NCBI GenBank assembly: GCA_910586205.1 | Contig: CAJUGD010000008.1 | Location: forward strand, 59,193-123,192 | Direction: 5' to 3' | Length of the DNA: 64,000 nucleotides | Origin: an uncultured Lachnospiraceae bacterium | Lineage (GTDB): Bacteria > Bacillota > Clostridia > Lachnospirales > Lachnospiraceae | Part shown: in pieces, positions 42,183 through 51,349 of the stretch | Layout of the letters: each line of letters starts with the position of its first letter | Numbering within the stretch: position 1 is the stretch's first letter | Made by a program: the position numbers and the translations under genes | Notes under the pieces: model-generated | What the model saw: only the letters and a program-made list of their open reading frames with translations | Databases searched by the model: none | What the model was told of the DNA's origin: nothing

Positions 42183-44117
42183 TTATTTGTCTTTTTTCAC
42201 TTCAACCTTGCGGATTTCCTTTGACTCAATCTCAGCCTTTATGGAAGTGATAAATTCCTCAAGAGGCTTTTGTCCCTCATCCCCAAGGAAACGGCTCCGG
42301 ACTGCCACAACCCCGTCCTCTGCCTCCTTTTGTCCTACCACCAGCATATAGGGAACCTTCTGCATCTGCGCTTCACGGATCTTGTATCCGATCTTCTCTG
42401 AACGCACATCCAGCTCCACCCGGATTCCTTCCTGGTCTAACTGCTCTGTCACCTGACGGGCATAATCCATAAATTTATCGGAGATAGGCAGCACCTTTAC
42501 CTGCACCGGAGCCAGCCAGGTGGGGAAAGCCCCTGCAAAATGCTCGATCAGGATTCCGATAAACCGCTCAATGGAGCCGAAAGCTACCCGGTGAATCATA
42601 ATAGGACGATGCTTTTCTCCGTCTGCCCCGATATATTCCAGCTCAAACCGCTGAGGCATCTGGAAATCCAACTGGATAGTTCCGCACTGCCAGGTTCTTC
42701 CGATAGCATCCACCAGGTGGAAATCAATCTTCGGCCCATAGAATGCGCCGTCCCCTTCATTCACCACATAATCCAGCCCCAGCTCCCCAAGAGCCGAGCG
42801 CAGCCCTTCTGTAGCCATCTCCCAGTCCTCGTCGCTTCCCATACTGTCCTCGGGACGGGTGGACAGCTCCACATGATATTGGAATCCAAACAGTGTATAC
42901 ACAGAGTCAATCAGCTTTGCCACGCCCATAATCTCATCCTTGATCTGCTCCGGAGTCATAAAAATGTGAGCGTCATCCTGGGTAAAACAGCGCACCCGCA
43001 TCAGGCCGTGAAGCTGACCGGATTTCTCATGGCGGTGAACCAGTCCCAGCTCTCCCATTCTCAGAGGCAGATCCCGATAAGAACGAGGCTCAGAAGCATA
43101 GGTCAGCATCCCGCCCGGACAGTTCATAGGCTTCACTGCATAATCCTGTTCATCAATCACCGTGGTATACATATTGTTCTTGTAATGATCCCAGTGCCCG
43201 GAAGTCTCCCACAGGCTTCTGTTCAAAATAATCGGCGTAGCCACCTCCACATAGCCGGCCTTTTTATGGATTTCCCGCCAATATTCCAGAAGCGTATTCT
43301 TTAACACCATGCCCTTTGGCAGAAAGAACGGAAAGCCTGGCCCCGCCTCATGCATCATAAACAGCCCCAGCTCCCGGCCCAGCTTTCTGTGATCCCGCTT
43401 CTTTGCCTCCTCTATCATAGTGAGATAGGCTTCCAGCTCCTCCTTTTTGGAAAATGCCGTGGCATACAGACGGGTCAGCATCTTATTATGCTCATCTCCC
43501 CGCCAGTATGCGCCTGCAATACTGGTCAGCTTATATGCCTTTCCCACATCTTTTGTACTCATCAGGTGAGGCCCTGCACACAGATCCGTAAATTCTCCCT
43601 GCTTATAAAAGCTGATCTCCTCCCCTTCCGGCAGATCTTCAATCAGCTCCACCTTATAAGGCTCCTCCTTCTCCTTCATCAAGGCAATGGCTTCCTCCCG
43701 AGGCAGGCTGAACCGCTCTATAGGCAAAGCTTCCTTGACGATCTTCTTCATCTCTGCCTCAATCTTTTCCAGATCCTCTGCTGCAACCGGCTCTGCAAAA
43801 TCAATATCATAATAAAAACCGTCTGCAATCGAAGGACCAATGGCCAGCTTTGCCTCCGGATACAGCCTCTTTACAGCCTGAGCCATCACATGGCTTGCCG
43901 AGTGGCGCAGCGCTGCCAGCCCCTTCTCATCCCTGGCCGTCAGAATATTCAAGGTACAATCCTCCTTAAGAATTGTCCTTAAATCCGCCGTCTCCCCGTT
44001 AACCTCGCCTACACAGGCCATTCTTCCAAGTCCCTCGCTTAAATCTTTTGCCACATCCAAAATCGACATTGGCTGTGCGTACTCTTTTACGCTTCCGTCC
44101 TTTAAGGTAATCTTCAT
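42183..44117 (-). CDS. thrS: Threonyl-tRNA synthetase
   Basis: A 644-residue class II synthetase with all domains: TGS (residues 1-60), editing domain with RHSASHVMAQAVKRLYPEAKLAIGPSIADGFYYD, the second editing segment with DLCAGPHLMSTKDVG, catalytic core (about 240-540; MNCPGGMLTYASEPRSYRDLPLRM, MRVRCFTQDDAHIFMTPEQI, MIHRVAFGSIERFIGILIEHFAGAFPTWLAPVQV) and the C-terminal anticodon-binding domain. Controlled by the T-box leader directly upstream. Confidence 0.97.
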   Translation of the reverse strand: MKITLKDGSVKEYAQPMSILDVAKDLSEGLGRMACVGEVNGETADLRTILKEDCTLNILTARDEKGLAALRHSASHVMAQAVKRLYPEAKLAIGPSIADGFYYDIDFAEPVAAEDLEKIEAEMKKIVKEALPIERFSLPREEAIALMKEKEEPYKVELIEDLPEGEEISFYKQGEFTDLCAGPHLMSTKDVGKAYKLTSIAGAYWRGDEHNKMLTRLYATAFSKKEELEAYLTMIEEAKKRDHRKLGRELGLFMMHEAGPGFPFFLPKGMVLKNTLLEYWREIHKKAGYVEVATPIILNRSLWETSGHWDHYKNNMYTTVIDEQDYAVKPMNCPGGMLTYASEPRSYRDLPLRMGELGLVHRHEKSGQLHGLMRVRCFTQDDAHIFMTPEQIKDEIMGVAKLIDSVYTLFGFQYHVELSTRPEDSMGSDEDWEMATEGLRSALGELGLDYVVNEGDGAFYGPKIDFHLVDAIGRTWQCGTIQLDFQMPQRFELEYIGADGEKHRPIMIHRVAFGSIERFIGILIEHFAGAFPTWLAPVQVKVLPISDKFMDYARQVTEQLDQEGIRVELDVRSEKIGYKIREAQMQKVPYMLVVGQKEAEDGVVAVRSRFLGDEGQKPLEEFITSIKAEIESKEIRKVEVKKDK

Positions 44118-44255
44118 TGCCGTCTTCCCTTCTTTTCAAAATTTCATAAATCATCCGAAAAATATGCTGCCATTTAGAGCGTGTCTGAAATACTCCGAAG
44201 ACAAGTCACCACGATCATGAAAACGCGGGCCTGCCTGGGCGTACTTTCTATAATA

Positions 44256-44555
44256 CAAAAAACGTCCCCTGTCCGGCACATTCTGTACCTGACAGGGGAC
44301 GATCACGTTTCTGATCGCGGTTCCACCCCGCTTGCCGCCTCATAATCTGCCTGTTCTCTGCGCAGACAATGTGACAACCACTTCATTCTGACGATAACGG
44401 CGTCCGCCGGATCCGATTAAGGACCACTCCGAGCTGGTCTTCTCCTGTGGCTCTGCGCAGGACGCTTCCACCATACACATCCCTCTCTGGCCGCTTTTCA
44501 CAGGTTACTTGTCTCATCTACACGATACCCTGTTCAATTTTTATTCTATATCTGA
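44256..44555 (-). promoter_or_regulatory. T-box riboswitch of thrS
   Basis: On the minus strand the leader ends with the T-box sequence GGGTGGAACCGCG (44316-44327) and a terminator (GTCCCCTGTC/GACAGGGGAC, 44264-44300) followed by GTTTTTTGTATT. The bulge UGGA fits the U73 discriminator of tRNA-Thr. In stem I an ACC triplet (44438-44436) stands where the specifier is expected, one base before GCTC, so threonine codon ACC is read. Confidence 0.92.
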
Positions 44556-44559
44556 AACG

Positions 44560-44587
44560 ATTATAACACGCGGCCTCAATTTGTCAA
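44560..44587 (-). promoter_or_regulatory. Promoter of the thrS T-box transcript
   Basis: TTGACA (44582-44587), 16-base spacer, TATAAT (44560-44565) on the minus strand, immediately before the T-box leader. Confidence 0.85.
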
Positions 44588-44654
44588 GACCAATTTCGTG
44601 TTACCGTTCAGTTTTCCACATACCCTTAATGGCTTGAAAACATAAAATTACCAG

Positions 44655-44683
44655 TTGACATTTCAAACCGGAACGTTTAAAAT
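44655..44683 (+). promoter_or_regulatory. Promoter of the second T-box transcript
   Basis: TTGACA (44655-44660), 17-base spacer, TAAAAT (44678-44683) on the plus strand. Divergent from the thrS promoter, 70 bases away. Confidence 0.85.
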
Positions 44684-44689
44684 AACTCT

Positions 44690-44955
44690 AAACCAATGAA
44701 GAGGAAGTTGCGCTTTTATACGATCTCCAGAGAGTCCGGGATGGTGTGATCCGGATGATGCCAGTGAAAGCGAGTGGGCCTCTGAGGGCAAGATGAACGG
44801 GTTTTCCCAGTAGTTGAGACGCAGGGCCAGCGTTATCGGGCCAGGGATGTGATGGCATCCTGTCAGAGCGGGCATACAATAGGTATGTCAATTAAGGTGG
44901 CACCGCAGGTCTATTACCTGTCCTTGAAGATATTTTCAAGGGCAGTTTTTTTATT
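44690..44955 (+). promoter_or_regulatory. T-box riboswitch, predicted tRNA-Trp specific
   Basis: The leader contains a stem I base AGAGG (44700-44704) with CCTCT (44779-44783), T-box sequence GGTGGCACCGC (44896-44906) and terminator CTGTCCTTGAA/TTCAAGGGCAG (44918-44945) with seven T. Before CCTCT stands TGG-G (TGG at 44775-44777), aligning with ACC-A in the thrS leader, so the specifier reads Trp. The bulge UGGC pairs with a G73 discriminator, which tRNA-Trp has and tRNA-Gly (U73) does not, arguing against the overlapping GGG/GGC reading. Confidence 0.88.
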
Positions 44956-45016
44956 TGGGTAAACAAAGAGCGGCGGCGCATTGCAATAACGGCTAAAATC
45001 AAGTAGGAGGAAATCA

Positions 45017-45388
45017 ATGGATGATCATTTTACACTATACGACTTAAAGGTAGAGGTCATTGCCTCAGACCGTCCGATGGTCTGCAGCCATAAAGAAGGC
45101 GATTACTTTCTGGTAGAAGGAGAAAATCTGGTATTCCCTCAGACCCACTCCTTTTCCATGTATGCATTAAGCGCACTGCTGCCTCTCCTTCCGGCCAAAC
45201 AGCGCCCGCTGGATGAAAATGACTGGATGCTCTCAGACAGCCTGATTGCGTGCCCTGATCCCAACTGCGGAGCCCGCTTTCAAATCACCAGAATCAGGAA
45301 GCGTACCTTAAAACACGGGGATTGTACCGTTGTTCCTGTGGGCCGTCATGAATTAAAAACATTTGTACAAGGAGAAAATATATCATGA
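45017..45388 (+). CDS. TIGR04076 family protein
   Basis: A 123-residue protein with DLKVEVIASDRPMVCSHKEGDYFLVEGENL, ALSALLPLLPAKQRPLDENDWMLSDSLIACPDPNCGARFQITRI, matching the small TIGR04076 family found in anaerobes, of unknown function. Conserved cysteines occur at CSHKEGD and CPDPNCG. First gene of the T-box operon, with AGGAGG upstream. Its stop overlaps the aldo/keto reductase start by 4 bases (ATGA). Confidence 0.8.
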   Translation: MDDHFTLYDLKVEVIASDRPMVCSHKEGDYFLVEGENLVFPQTHSFSMYALSALLPLLPAKQRPLDENDWMLSDSLIACPDPNCGARFQITRIRKRTLKHGDCTVVPVGRHELKTFVQGENIS

Positions 45389-46452
45389 TCAATCAAATCA
45401 ATTCGCCGACCATCACATTAGATAATGGATACACCTTCAGCCGGGTGATCAATGGCTGCTGGCAGCTTTCCGCAGAGCATTGCCTGAAGGGAAGCTTAGA
45501 TATTGACGATGCAGTGAAAGCCTTCCATATGTTGAAGGAAAGGGGCCTGACCACCTTTGACTGTGCGGATATCTATACCGGAGTGGAAGATATTCTGGGC
45601 CGTTTTGTCCTGGAGCTAAAAGAAATGGGCGGCTATTCTCATGACGATATCCAGATCCACACCAAATACGTGCCGGATTTAAACCTTTTAGACCAGGTAA
45701 ACTTTGCCTATACGGAAAAAGTCATTGACCGCAGCCTTCTGCGCCTTCACAGGGACTGTCTGGATCTGGTTCAGTTCCACTGGTGGGATTACAATGTTCC
45801 CGGAATGCTGGAAACAGCTTTTGATCTGGTAAAGCTTCAGGAAAAAGGGAAAATCCGCAACATTGCCATGTGTAATTTTGATACGGAGCATTTAAAAATC
45901 ATGACAGACGCAGGAATTTCGGCAGTATCCAACCAGACCCAATATTCCTTATTTGACAGACGGCCGGAAAAAGCCCTTCTCCCATACTCCCGGGAGCATA
46001 ATATTTACTGCTTTTGCTACGGTTCTCTCGGGGGAGGATTTTTGTCAGACCGCTGGATCGGAGTAAAGAGGGAGGATTTTGAACCGGAAACCAGGTCCCA
46101 TGTCAAATACCTTCAGATTATTGAAGATTCTCTTGGATGGGACGGTTTCCAAAGCCTTCTCCTTCTGCTGAAAGAGATCGCCGACGCACATCAGGCCAGT
46201 ATTTCCGATGTGGCTGTCAAATACATTTTAGACCAGCCGGGGGTTGGCGCTGTGATGGTAGGCTGCAGAAACAGCAGACATGTGGAGGATAATGTAAGAA
46301 TCAGCGCCTTAAACCTGACCCGGGAAGAAACCAGGCGCCTTTGCTCCTTTATAGACCAGTACCCTACGCCGGAAGGCGAACCCTTTGGCTTAGAGAGAAC
46401 GCCTGGCTCCCGGTACCGCAATATTATGAAAATGAACCTGAACAAAGCATAG
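45385..46452 (+). CDS. Aldo/keto reductase
   Basis: A 355-residue TIM-barrel NAD(P)H-dependent reductase. The catalytic tetrad is visible: Asp and Tyr in TFDCADIYTGVEDILGRF, Lys in IHTKYVPD, His in LVQFHWWDYN. Cofactor-binding features include NQTQYSLFDRRPE and the C-terminal VGAVMVGCRNSRHVEDN. TIGR04076 and NhaC-type genes flank it under a tryptophan T-box, suggesting a substrate derived from or related to tryptophan, which is inference only. Confidence 0.88.
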   Translation: MINQINSPTITLDNGYTFSRVINGCWQLSAEHCLKGSLDIDDAVKAFHMLKERGLTTFDCADIYTGVEDILGRFVLELKEMGGYSHDDIQIHTKYVPDLNLLDQVNFAYTEKVIDRSLLRLHRDCLDLVQFHWWDYNVPGMLETAFDLVKLQEKGKIRNIAMCNFDTEHLKIMTDAGISAVSNQTQYSLFDRRPEKALLPYSREHNIYCFCYGSLGGGFLSDRWIGVKREDFEPETRSHVKYLQIIEDSLGWDGFQSLLLLLKEIADAHQASISDVAVKYILDQPGVGAVMVGCRNSRHVEDNVRISALNLTREETRRLCSFIDQYPTPEGEPFGLERTPGSRYRNIMKMNLNKA

Positions 46453-46465
46453 AAAGAGAGGACCT

Positions 46466-47851
46466 ATGATGGAATCAAGACAAAACCTGCTGACCTTTCG
46501 CGGAGGCATCCTTTTCTCCCTGGTACCCTTATTGATTTATGTATTCTTCTGCGTCGTATTATTTATCTGCTTTAAGGCATTTAATATGGAAGCTCTGGCG
46601 GTAGGAGGATTCTTAGCTCTGCTGGCAGGAGGCTTATTCTGCACCAGCTACAAAGCCTTTTGGGACAGCGTGATCAAAGGGATCTCCTCCATCACCTCTG
46701 TTTCCGTGGTCATTATCCTGCTTCTGGTGGGAATGTTCAGCCAGCTCATCAAGACCTGCGGCCTGTCAGGCGGTTTTGTCTGGATCGCCAACACCATAGG
46801 CATCCATGGAGGATTTTTCACAGCCTTTACTTTTCTTGCCACCTGTATCGTGTCCACTGCCACAGGTTCTTCTATCGGAACCATGTTTATTGCATTTCCC
46901 ATTTTTTATCCCGCAGGCATGATCCTTGGGGCCAATGAAATGTTTATGGCAGGCAGCATTGTATCTGGTGCAATCTTCGGAGACAACCTGGCTCCGATTT
47001 CCGATACCACCATTGCCTCTGCATCCACCCAGCAGTTTGCAGACGGACATCCGGCGGACATTGGAGGCGTTGTGTCCAGCCGCCTTCCCTATTCTGCTGT
47101 TGCCGGGCTGATTACCATTGTCATGTTTGCCGTGTTGGGCGGGATGGGAGGAACCTTTCAGGGTGGAGAGATTGACGCCGCTGCCAATCCTATGTCTCTC
47201 ATCATGCTTATACCGGTTGTGGTCATGCTGGCAGCGTCCACCAAAACCAGAAATATTTATGCAGGAATCTTAGCAGGTCTGAGCCTGGGCACAGCAGTGG
47301 GCCTGATTGCCGGGCTGTTTCCCTTCAGCGCTGTTTTTGCCAATGATGCGGCCAACAACGCAGCCACCGGGTTTTTGATCGATGGAGTCAACAGCATCCT
47401 TCCCACCTGTGCCCTGGTTCTTTCCGTATTTGGAATCATGGGTGTTTTAAATGATTCCGGAATGCTTGCCCGGATTGCAGATAAAATATTAGACAGCAGG
47501 TTGGGACAGACTCCCCAGGGAGCAGAGCTGATCTGCATGGCTGGCATTTCACTGACCACAATCCTTTTAGGCGGCGTCACCAGCGCTTCCATCCTGACCT
47601 TTGGACCGATTCTCAACAAAATCGGCACTGCCAGAAATATCCACCCATACAGAAGATCCAACTTATTAGACGGAACTGCCAACAGCCTGCCTGCCATCAT
47701 ACCGTTTATGAGCGTGTTTGTCTTTATCGGCTCTGCACTGACCGGGTTATCCCCGGTTGTGGTGGCATTTGGCTCCCTGTACGGGTTTGTCCTGTTTGCG
47801 GTGTTTTTGTTCTCTGTCCTTACCGGATGGGGCCGCAGGCCAGAAAACTGA
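46466..47851 (+). CDS. NhaC family Na+/H+ antiporter-like transporter, candidate tryptophan-related transporter
   Basis: A 461-residue membrane protein with about twelve hydrophobic segments and NhaC-family features: GLSGGFVWIANTIGIHGGFFTAF, CIVSTATGSSIGTMF, GDNLAPISDTTIASASTQ, a repeat of this pattern near GGVTSASILTFGPILNKIG and LLDGTANSLPAIIPF. NhaC-type proteins include ion antiporters and, in Firmicutes, several amino-acid-linked carriers under T-box control. The Trp T-box makes import of tryptophan or an indole compound plausible. AGAGAGGA lies upstream. Last gene of the operon. Confidence 0.85.
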   Translation: MMESRQNLLTFRGGILFSLVPLLIYVFFCVVLFICFKAFNMEALAVGGFLALLAGGLFCTSYKAFWDSVIKGISSITSVSVVIILLLVGMFSQLIKTCGLSGGFVWIANTIGIHGGFFTAFTFLATCIVSTATGSSIGTMFIAFPIFYPAGMILGANEMFMAGSIVSGAIFGDNLAPISDTTIASASTQQFADGHPADIGGVVSSRLPYSAVAGLITIVMFAVLGGMGGTFQGGEIDAAANPMSLIMLIPVVVMLAASTKTRNIYAGILAGLSLGTAVGLIAGLFPFSAVFANDAANNAATGFLIDGVNSILPTCALVLSVFGIMGVLNDSGMLARIADKILDSRLGQTPQGAELICMAGISLTTILLGGVTSASILTFGPILNKIGTARNIHPYRRSNLLDGTANSLPAIIPFMSVFVFIGSALTGLSPVVVAFGSLYGFVLFAVFLFSVLTGWGRRPEN

Positions 47852-47873
47852 CTGTCCAAAAAGCCGGCAAAAT

Positions 47874-49169
47874 CTACAGCACAAAGGACAAAATCAGGTT
47901 AAACACCACGGACGACAACACGCTGACCGGCACTGCAACAAACAATAATTTGGGAAACATTTCATTTCTCTCCTCCTCCGTGCTGCAGGAACCAAGCACC
48001 AGGCTTCCGCCGGAAGAAAACGGTGATATGGCAGAACTCTGCGCCCCGATAACAATACAGGCAAACAGGATTAACGGGTTGATTCCCGTAGTCCCGGCCA
48101 ATGTCGGCACCAGTGGGAACAAAGCCGGACACACTACCCCCAATGTGCTGGAGAAAAAGCTCATGATGGCTCCGATAATGCTGAAGGCAATGGGCACAAT
48201 CCATGTAGGCAGGCTGCTTCCGGCCCAGGCCGCCAAAAGGTCAATGGTTCCTGCCTCAATAGCCACATTGATCAGCATTCCCACGCCGCAGATCATGATA
48301 ATGGTGTTCCATGGAACCTTGGCAATCACATCCTTCTGAGGCGCCAGCCCAAAGAACATAGCAATGACAGAGAACAGCACTGCCACCAGACCCACATCCA
48401 TCTTGCTGTTAATAAACGTAATCACCTCTGCATTCGGCATCACAATGTGCAGAATCGGGAAAATCAAAACCACAATAATCATGGCAATCATCAGATACAG
48501 ATTGATTCTCTGTTTGTCTGTAAATGCCTCCGGCTTTTCAAAGGTTACCCCTTTTCCGATTGTGCGATTGCTCTTGGGTATATACCGAAACGCCGCAATC
48601 AGCAAAAGAGAAAACAGCACACTTCCTGCAAAGATTACCGCTGTATAGGAAAATGCCGTGTCACCTAAGCCGTTTTCCTCCATCAAGCCTCGAAAAATGA
48701 TCCCGCTTCCGCTGGTCATAAAATTGGCTCCTGACAGTGCGCCGCAGTTAATGGCCACAGCGCCTGTAAGCTGATCCATCTTTGCCTCTTTACAGATCAG
48801 GATGGTAATAGGAGCCATAAATGCCATTACCGTGAAAAATCCTGCTCCCAAGGCAGCGATTCCCGCGCTGGCTAAATACAAGGCAAAAGGCAGAAGTCCC
48901 GGAAATCTTCGGCATGCATACAAAAGATACCGTGCTGTTTTCTCCAAGGTGCCGTTTACCAGAGCAAAATTGTAAAACAATGAAACAGAAAAAATCACAA
49001 ACATTGTACTGACCGGCCATCCGGCAATAACCGCCTTGGTTTTCATTCCCATGGCAAAACAGCCAATCAGATAAGCAAAAACAATAGCAAAAAATCCTGT
49101 ATTGAATTTTGTCTTATATCCTATGGCAACCGACAGGGCGATTGCCCCGATTATCAATGCACTCAGCAT
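47874..49169 (-). CDS. MatC-type dicarboxylate carrier
   Basis: A 431-residue transporter with about twelve membrane segments in two repeated halves. Diagnostic parts are GALSGANFMTSGSGIIFRGLMEENG, PWNTIIMICGVGMLINVAIEAG and FFSSTLGVVCPALFPLVPTLAG, then GAQSSAISPFSSGGSLVLGS, which match the MatC/ArsB-NhaD type dicarboxylate (malonate) carriers. It lies on the same strand as the DUF6282 hydrolase, 125 bases after it, and probably takes up that enzyme's substrate. Confidence 0.82.
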   Translation of the reverse strand: MLSALIIGAIALSVAIGYKTKFNTGFFAIVFAYLIGCFAMGMKTKAVIAGWPVSTMFVIFSVSLFYNFALVNGTLEKTARYLLYACRRFPGLLPFALYLASAGIAALGAGFFTVMAFMAPITILICKEAKMDQLTGAVAINCGALSGANFMTSGSGIIFRGLMEENGLGDTAFSYTAVIFAGSVLFSLLLIAAFRYIPKSNRTIGKGVTFEKPEAFTDKQRINLYLMIAMIIVVLIFPILHIVMPNAEVITFINSKMDVGLVAVLFSVIAMFFGLAPQKDVIAKVPWNTIIMICGVGMLINVAIEAGTIDLLAAWAGSSLPTWIVPIAFSIIGAIMSFFSSTLGVVCPALFPLVPTLAGTTGINPLILFACIVIGAQSSAISPFSSGGSLVLGSCSTEEERNEMFPKLLFVAVPVSVLSSVVFNLILSFVL

Positions 49170-49293
49170 AATTCCCTCCTGGTTTTTCTCATTTCCACAG
49201 CAGCCTTATTGTTTCCTTTATTTCCTTGTTTCCTTAATTCTCCTGCTGCCATGTTTTTGTTTATGTAATTTCCCGTAACGATTCTGTCAGTTT

Positions 49294-50154
49294 TTAATCA
49301 ATCCCTAAAAGCCCTGCCTGGATATCATGGGTCATATACCGAAGCTCATCTTCCCCTACTCCATGGTCAGAGAGATACTGCATATACTGCTCTAAGGCGA
49401 TCTCCCAGTCAGGGTTCTCCACCTGTCCGCCGTCTGTGGACACCATAACATTTTTGTATCCGCAAGCTTTTACTGCCTCCAGATTCATGGGAAGGTTGCT
49501 CTTATATTTGCCGCCCCCCATAGGCTGGGCAAAGCAGTGCTCTAAAATTACATCATAGTCTTTCACAATCCGCACCTGATCCTCCAGGCTCATACCCACC
49601 ATCCACCATTCCGGGTGAGTCACCACCAGCTTTTTCACACCGGCATCCCTGGCTGCTTCCACGACCCGGAAGCATTCCTCCGGAGACACATGCCCGGTTC
49701 CTAGCACAACGTCATAATCCTTTACCAGCCGGAATATGGTAAGCAATTCCGGCACCACTTTGCCGCCTTGAACCACCTCCACACAGTCCGACGGATCCTG
49801 ATTCTGCTTCAGCATATTGTTCCGCGCCGACTGAGTTGGCAGCCAGATCACCTTTGCCCCAAGTTTCAGCCCGCTCTCCACAGCCCAGGGATTAATGCCG
49901 CCCATCTGACGGTTCATGGTAACACTGCCGAACATAGTAAAATCATTATCCCCCTGATGAATGATCTCGTTATGCCGGTTGCATAAAAACGCCCGGTCAA
50001 CCGTAGTCCCCTGATGAGTTTTGATCACAATAGCCCTTGCCCCTACCCGGATTCCTGCCTCCATCAATTCAAAATCATCATATGCCCGATGCCGAATATC
50101 CGGATTAGAGTGCACATGCATGTCAATGACTCCCTGTAAAGATACTTTTCCCAT
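49294..50154 (-). CDS. DUF6282 family amidohydrolase-like metal-dependent hydrolase
   Basis: A 286-residue TIM-barrel hydrolase related to the amidohydrolase superfamily: IDMHVHSNPDIRHR (metal-binding His13 and His15), IVIKTHQGTTVDRA, VIWLPTQSARNN, VLGTGHVSPEECFRVV, LVVTHPEWWMVG and VMVSTDGGQVENPDW supply the further metal ligands. Substrate unknown. Linked to a dicarboxylate carrier and a divergent LysR regulator, so it probably acts in breakdown of an imported organic acid or cyclic amide. Confidence 0.82.
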   Translation of the reverse strand: MGKVSLQGVIDMHVHSNPDIRHRAYDDFELMEAGIRVGARAIVIKTHQGTTVDRAFLCNRHNEIIHQGDNDFTMFGSVTMNRQMGGINPWAVESGLKLGAKVIWLPTQSARNNMLKQNQDPSDCVEVVQGGKVVPELLTIFRLVKDYDVVLGTGHVSPEECFRVVEAARDAGVKKLVVTHPEWWMVGMSLEDQVRIVKDYDVILEHCFAQPMGGGKYKSNLPMNLEAVKACGYKNVMVSTDGGQVENPDWEIALEQYMQYLSDHGVGEDELRYMTHDIQAGLLGID

Positions 50155-50316
50155 TTTTCCTTCCTCCTTGTAATAATTAATGTTTACAGTTCACGGCTTT
50201 TTGTCTTGTAATTCCTGTATTTGTATCATATAATGGATTGGAAATTGGTGAAACTGAAAATACTTTATATACTCTATAGGAAAAACCGATAGTAAAAGAG
50301 AAGGGGATTACCAGAC
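50155..50316. promoter_or_regulatory. Divergent promoter region between hydrolase and lysR
   Basis: 162 bases with AT-rich sequence (TATCATATAATGG, ATACTTTATATACTCTATAGG) between oppositely directed genes. LysR-type regulators usually bind such shared regions; no single T-N11-A site can be singled out. Confidence 0.45.
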
Positions 50317-51282
50317 ATGCATCTGAAAGAACTAACCTATATTGTTACCCTGGCAGACGAAGGCAGCATTACCCGGGCTGCAGATAAGCTTTACATGGCC
50401 CAGTCCAGCCTCAGTCAATTTCTCCAGCAGTATGAAGCTGAGCTGGGCCTGCCGCTGTTTATACGTACATCCAAAGGAATCCGCCCCACAGCCGCCGGAA
50501 CCTTATTTATAGACAATGCCCGTACTATCCTGACCCATTATCGTCTGGTACAGAATGAGCTGTGGGATATGGCTGAACTAAACGGCGGAAGTGTGATCCT
50601 GGGTATCAGCTCCTTCCGGGGCAGATATATGCTGCCCAAAATTCTGACACACTTTTATGAAAAATATCCCGGAATCCGGGTTGATATTGTAGAACAGAAC
50701 AGTATGGCCTTAGAAGACCGTTTGATCGAAGGCTCTATTGACCTTGCCATTGTGGCGCTTCCCCTTACCCGTCTGACCCACGAAGTAGAATTTATTAAAG
50801 AAGACGAAATATTTATTGTTGCCAACCGAAATCATCCTGTTATGAAATTTGCCCACAAAAGGAAAAATTCTCCCTATTACTGGGTTGATCTGAAGGACAC
50901 GGCTCCCTTTGAGTACATTTTAAGTGATTATGACACGATTTTAGGCAGCACCAGCCGCCGCCAGTTCCAAAAAGCAGGCATTAAGCCCATTGCCTACAAT
51001 ACCAATATTACTGCCGACTTGGGAGTAGCCATGGCCCAGGCCGGGCTGGGGCTGGCCTTTACCTACCACTCCTGCGCCCAAAATGATCCCGGCACAGAAT
51101 ACCTTTCTATCGGAGAAAAAGGCGTATTTCTGGAACTGGCTATTGCTCATCCCTATTCCACCTACCAGTCCAAAGCCGCGCTGGCTCTGGGAAAAGTTAT
51201 CAAACAGACCTTTTCCCCTCAGGTTCCTGTTCACAGTCACCCTGTGAACGCCCCCTCATCCCAGGTTCCGGTTGAACAATAA
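50317..51282 (+). CDS. LysR family transcriptional regulator
   Basis: A 321-residue LysR protein: helix-turn-helix at residues 3-60 (LKELTYIVTLADEGSITRAADKLYMAQSSLSQFLQQYEAELGLPLFIRTSKGIRPTAAG as the usual pattern) and a substrate-binding domain (LGISSFRGRYMLPKILTHFYEKYPGIRVDIVEQ, IDLAIVALPL, DLGVAMAQAGLGLAFTYHS). Divergent from the DUF6282 hydrolase and MatC genes, which it probably controls. AGAGAAGGGG precedes the start. Confidence 0.92.
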   Translation: MHLKELTYIVTLADEGSITRAADKLYMAQSSLSQFLQQYEAELGLPLFIRTSKGIRPTAAGTLFIDNARTILTHYRLVQNELWDMAELNGGSVILGISSFRGRYMLPKILTHFYEKYPGIRVDIVEQNSMALEDRLIEGSIDLAIVALPLTRLTHEVEFIKEDEIFIVANRNHPVMKFAHKRKNSPYYWVDLKDTAPFEYILSDYDTILGSTSRRQFQKAGIKPIAYNTNITADLGVAMAQAGLGLAFTYHSCAQNDPGTEYLSIGEKGVFLELAIAHPYSTYQSKAALALGKVIKQTFSPQVPVHSHPVNAPSSQVPVEQ

Positions 51283-51349
51283 AAAAGACTATGTTAATAT
51301 AATGATGTTAAAAACATTGAAAAATCGGCGTGAAAGGCGGCGATCACCT

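Noticed and set aside
44663..44891. Minus-strand open frames of 67-70 codons
   Set aside because: They are the complement of the second T-box leader, whose RNA structure explains the sequence.
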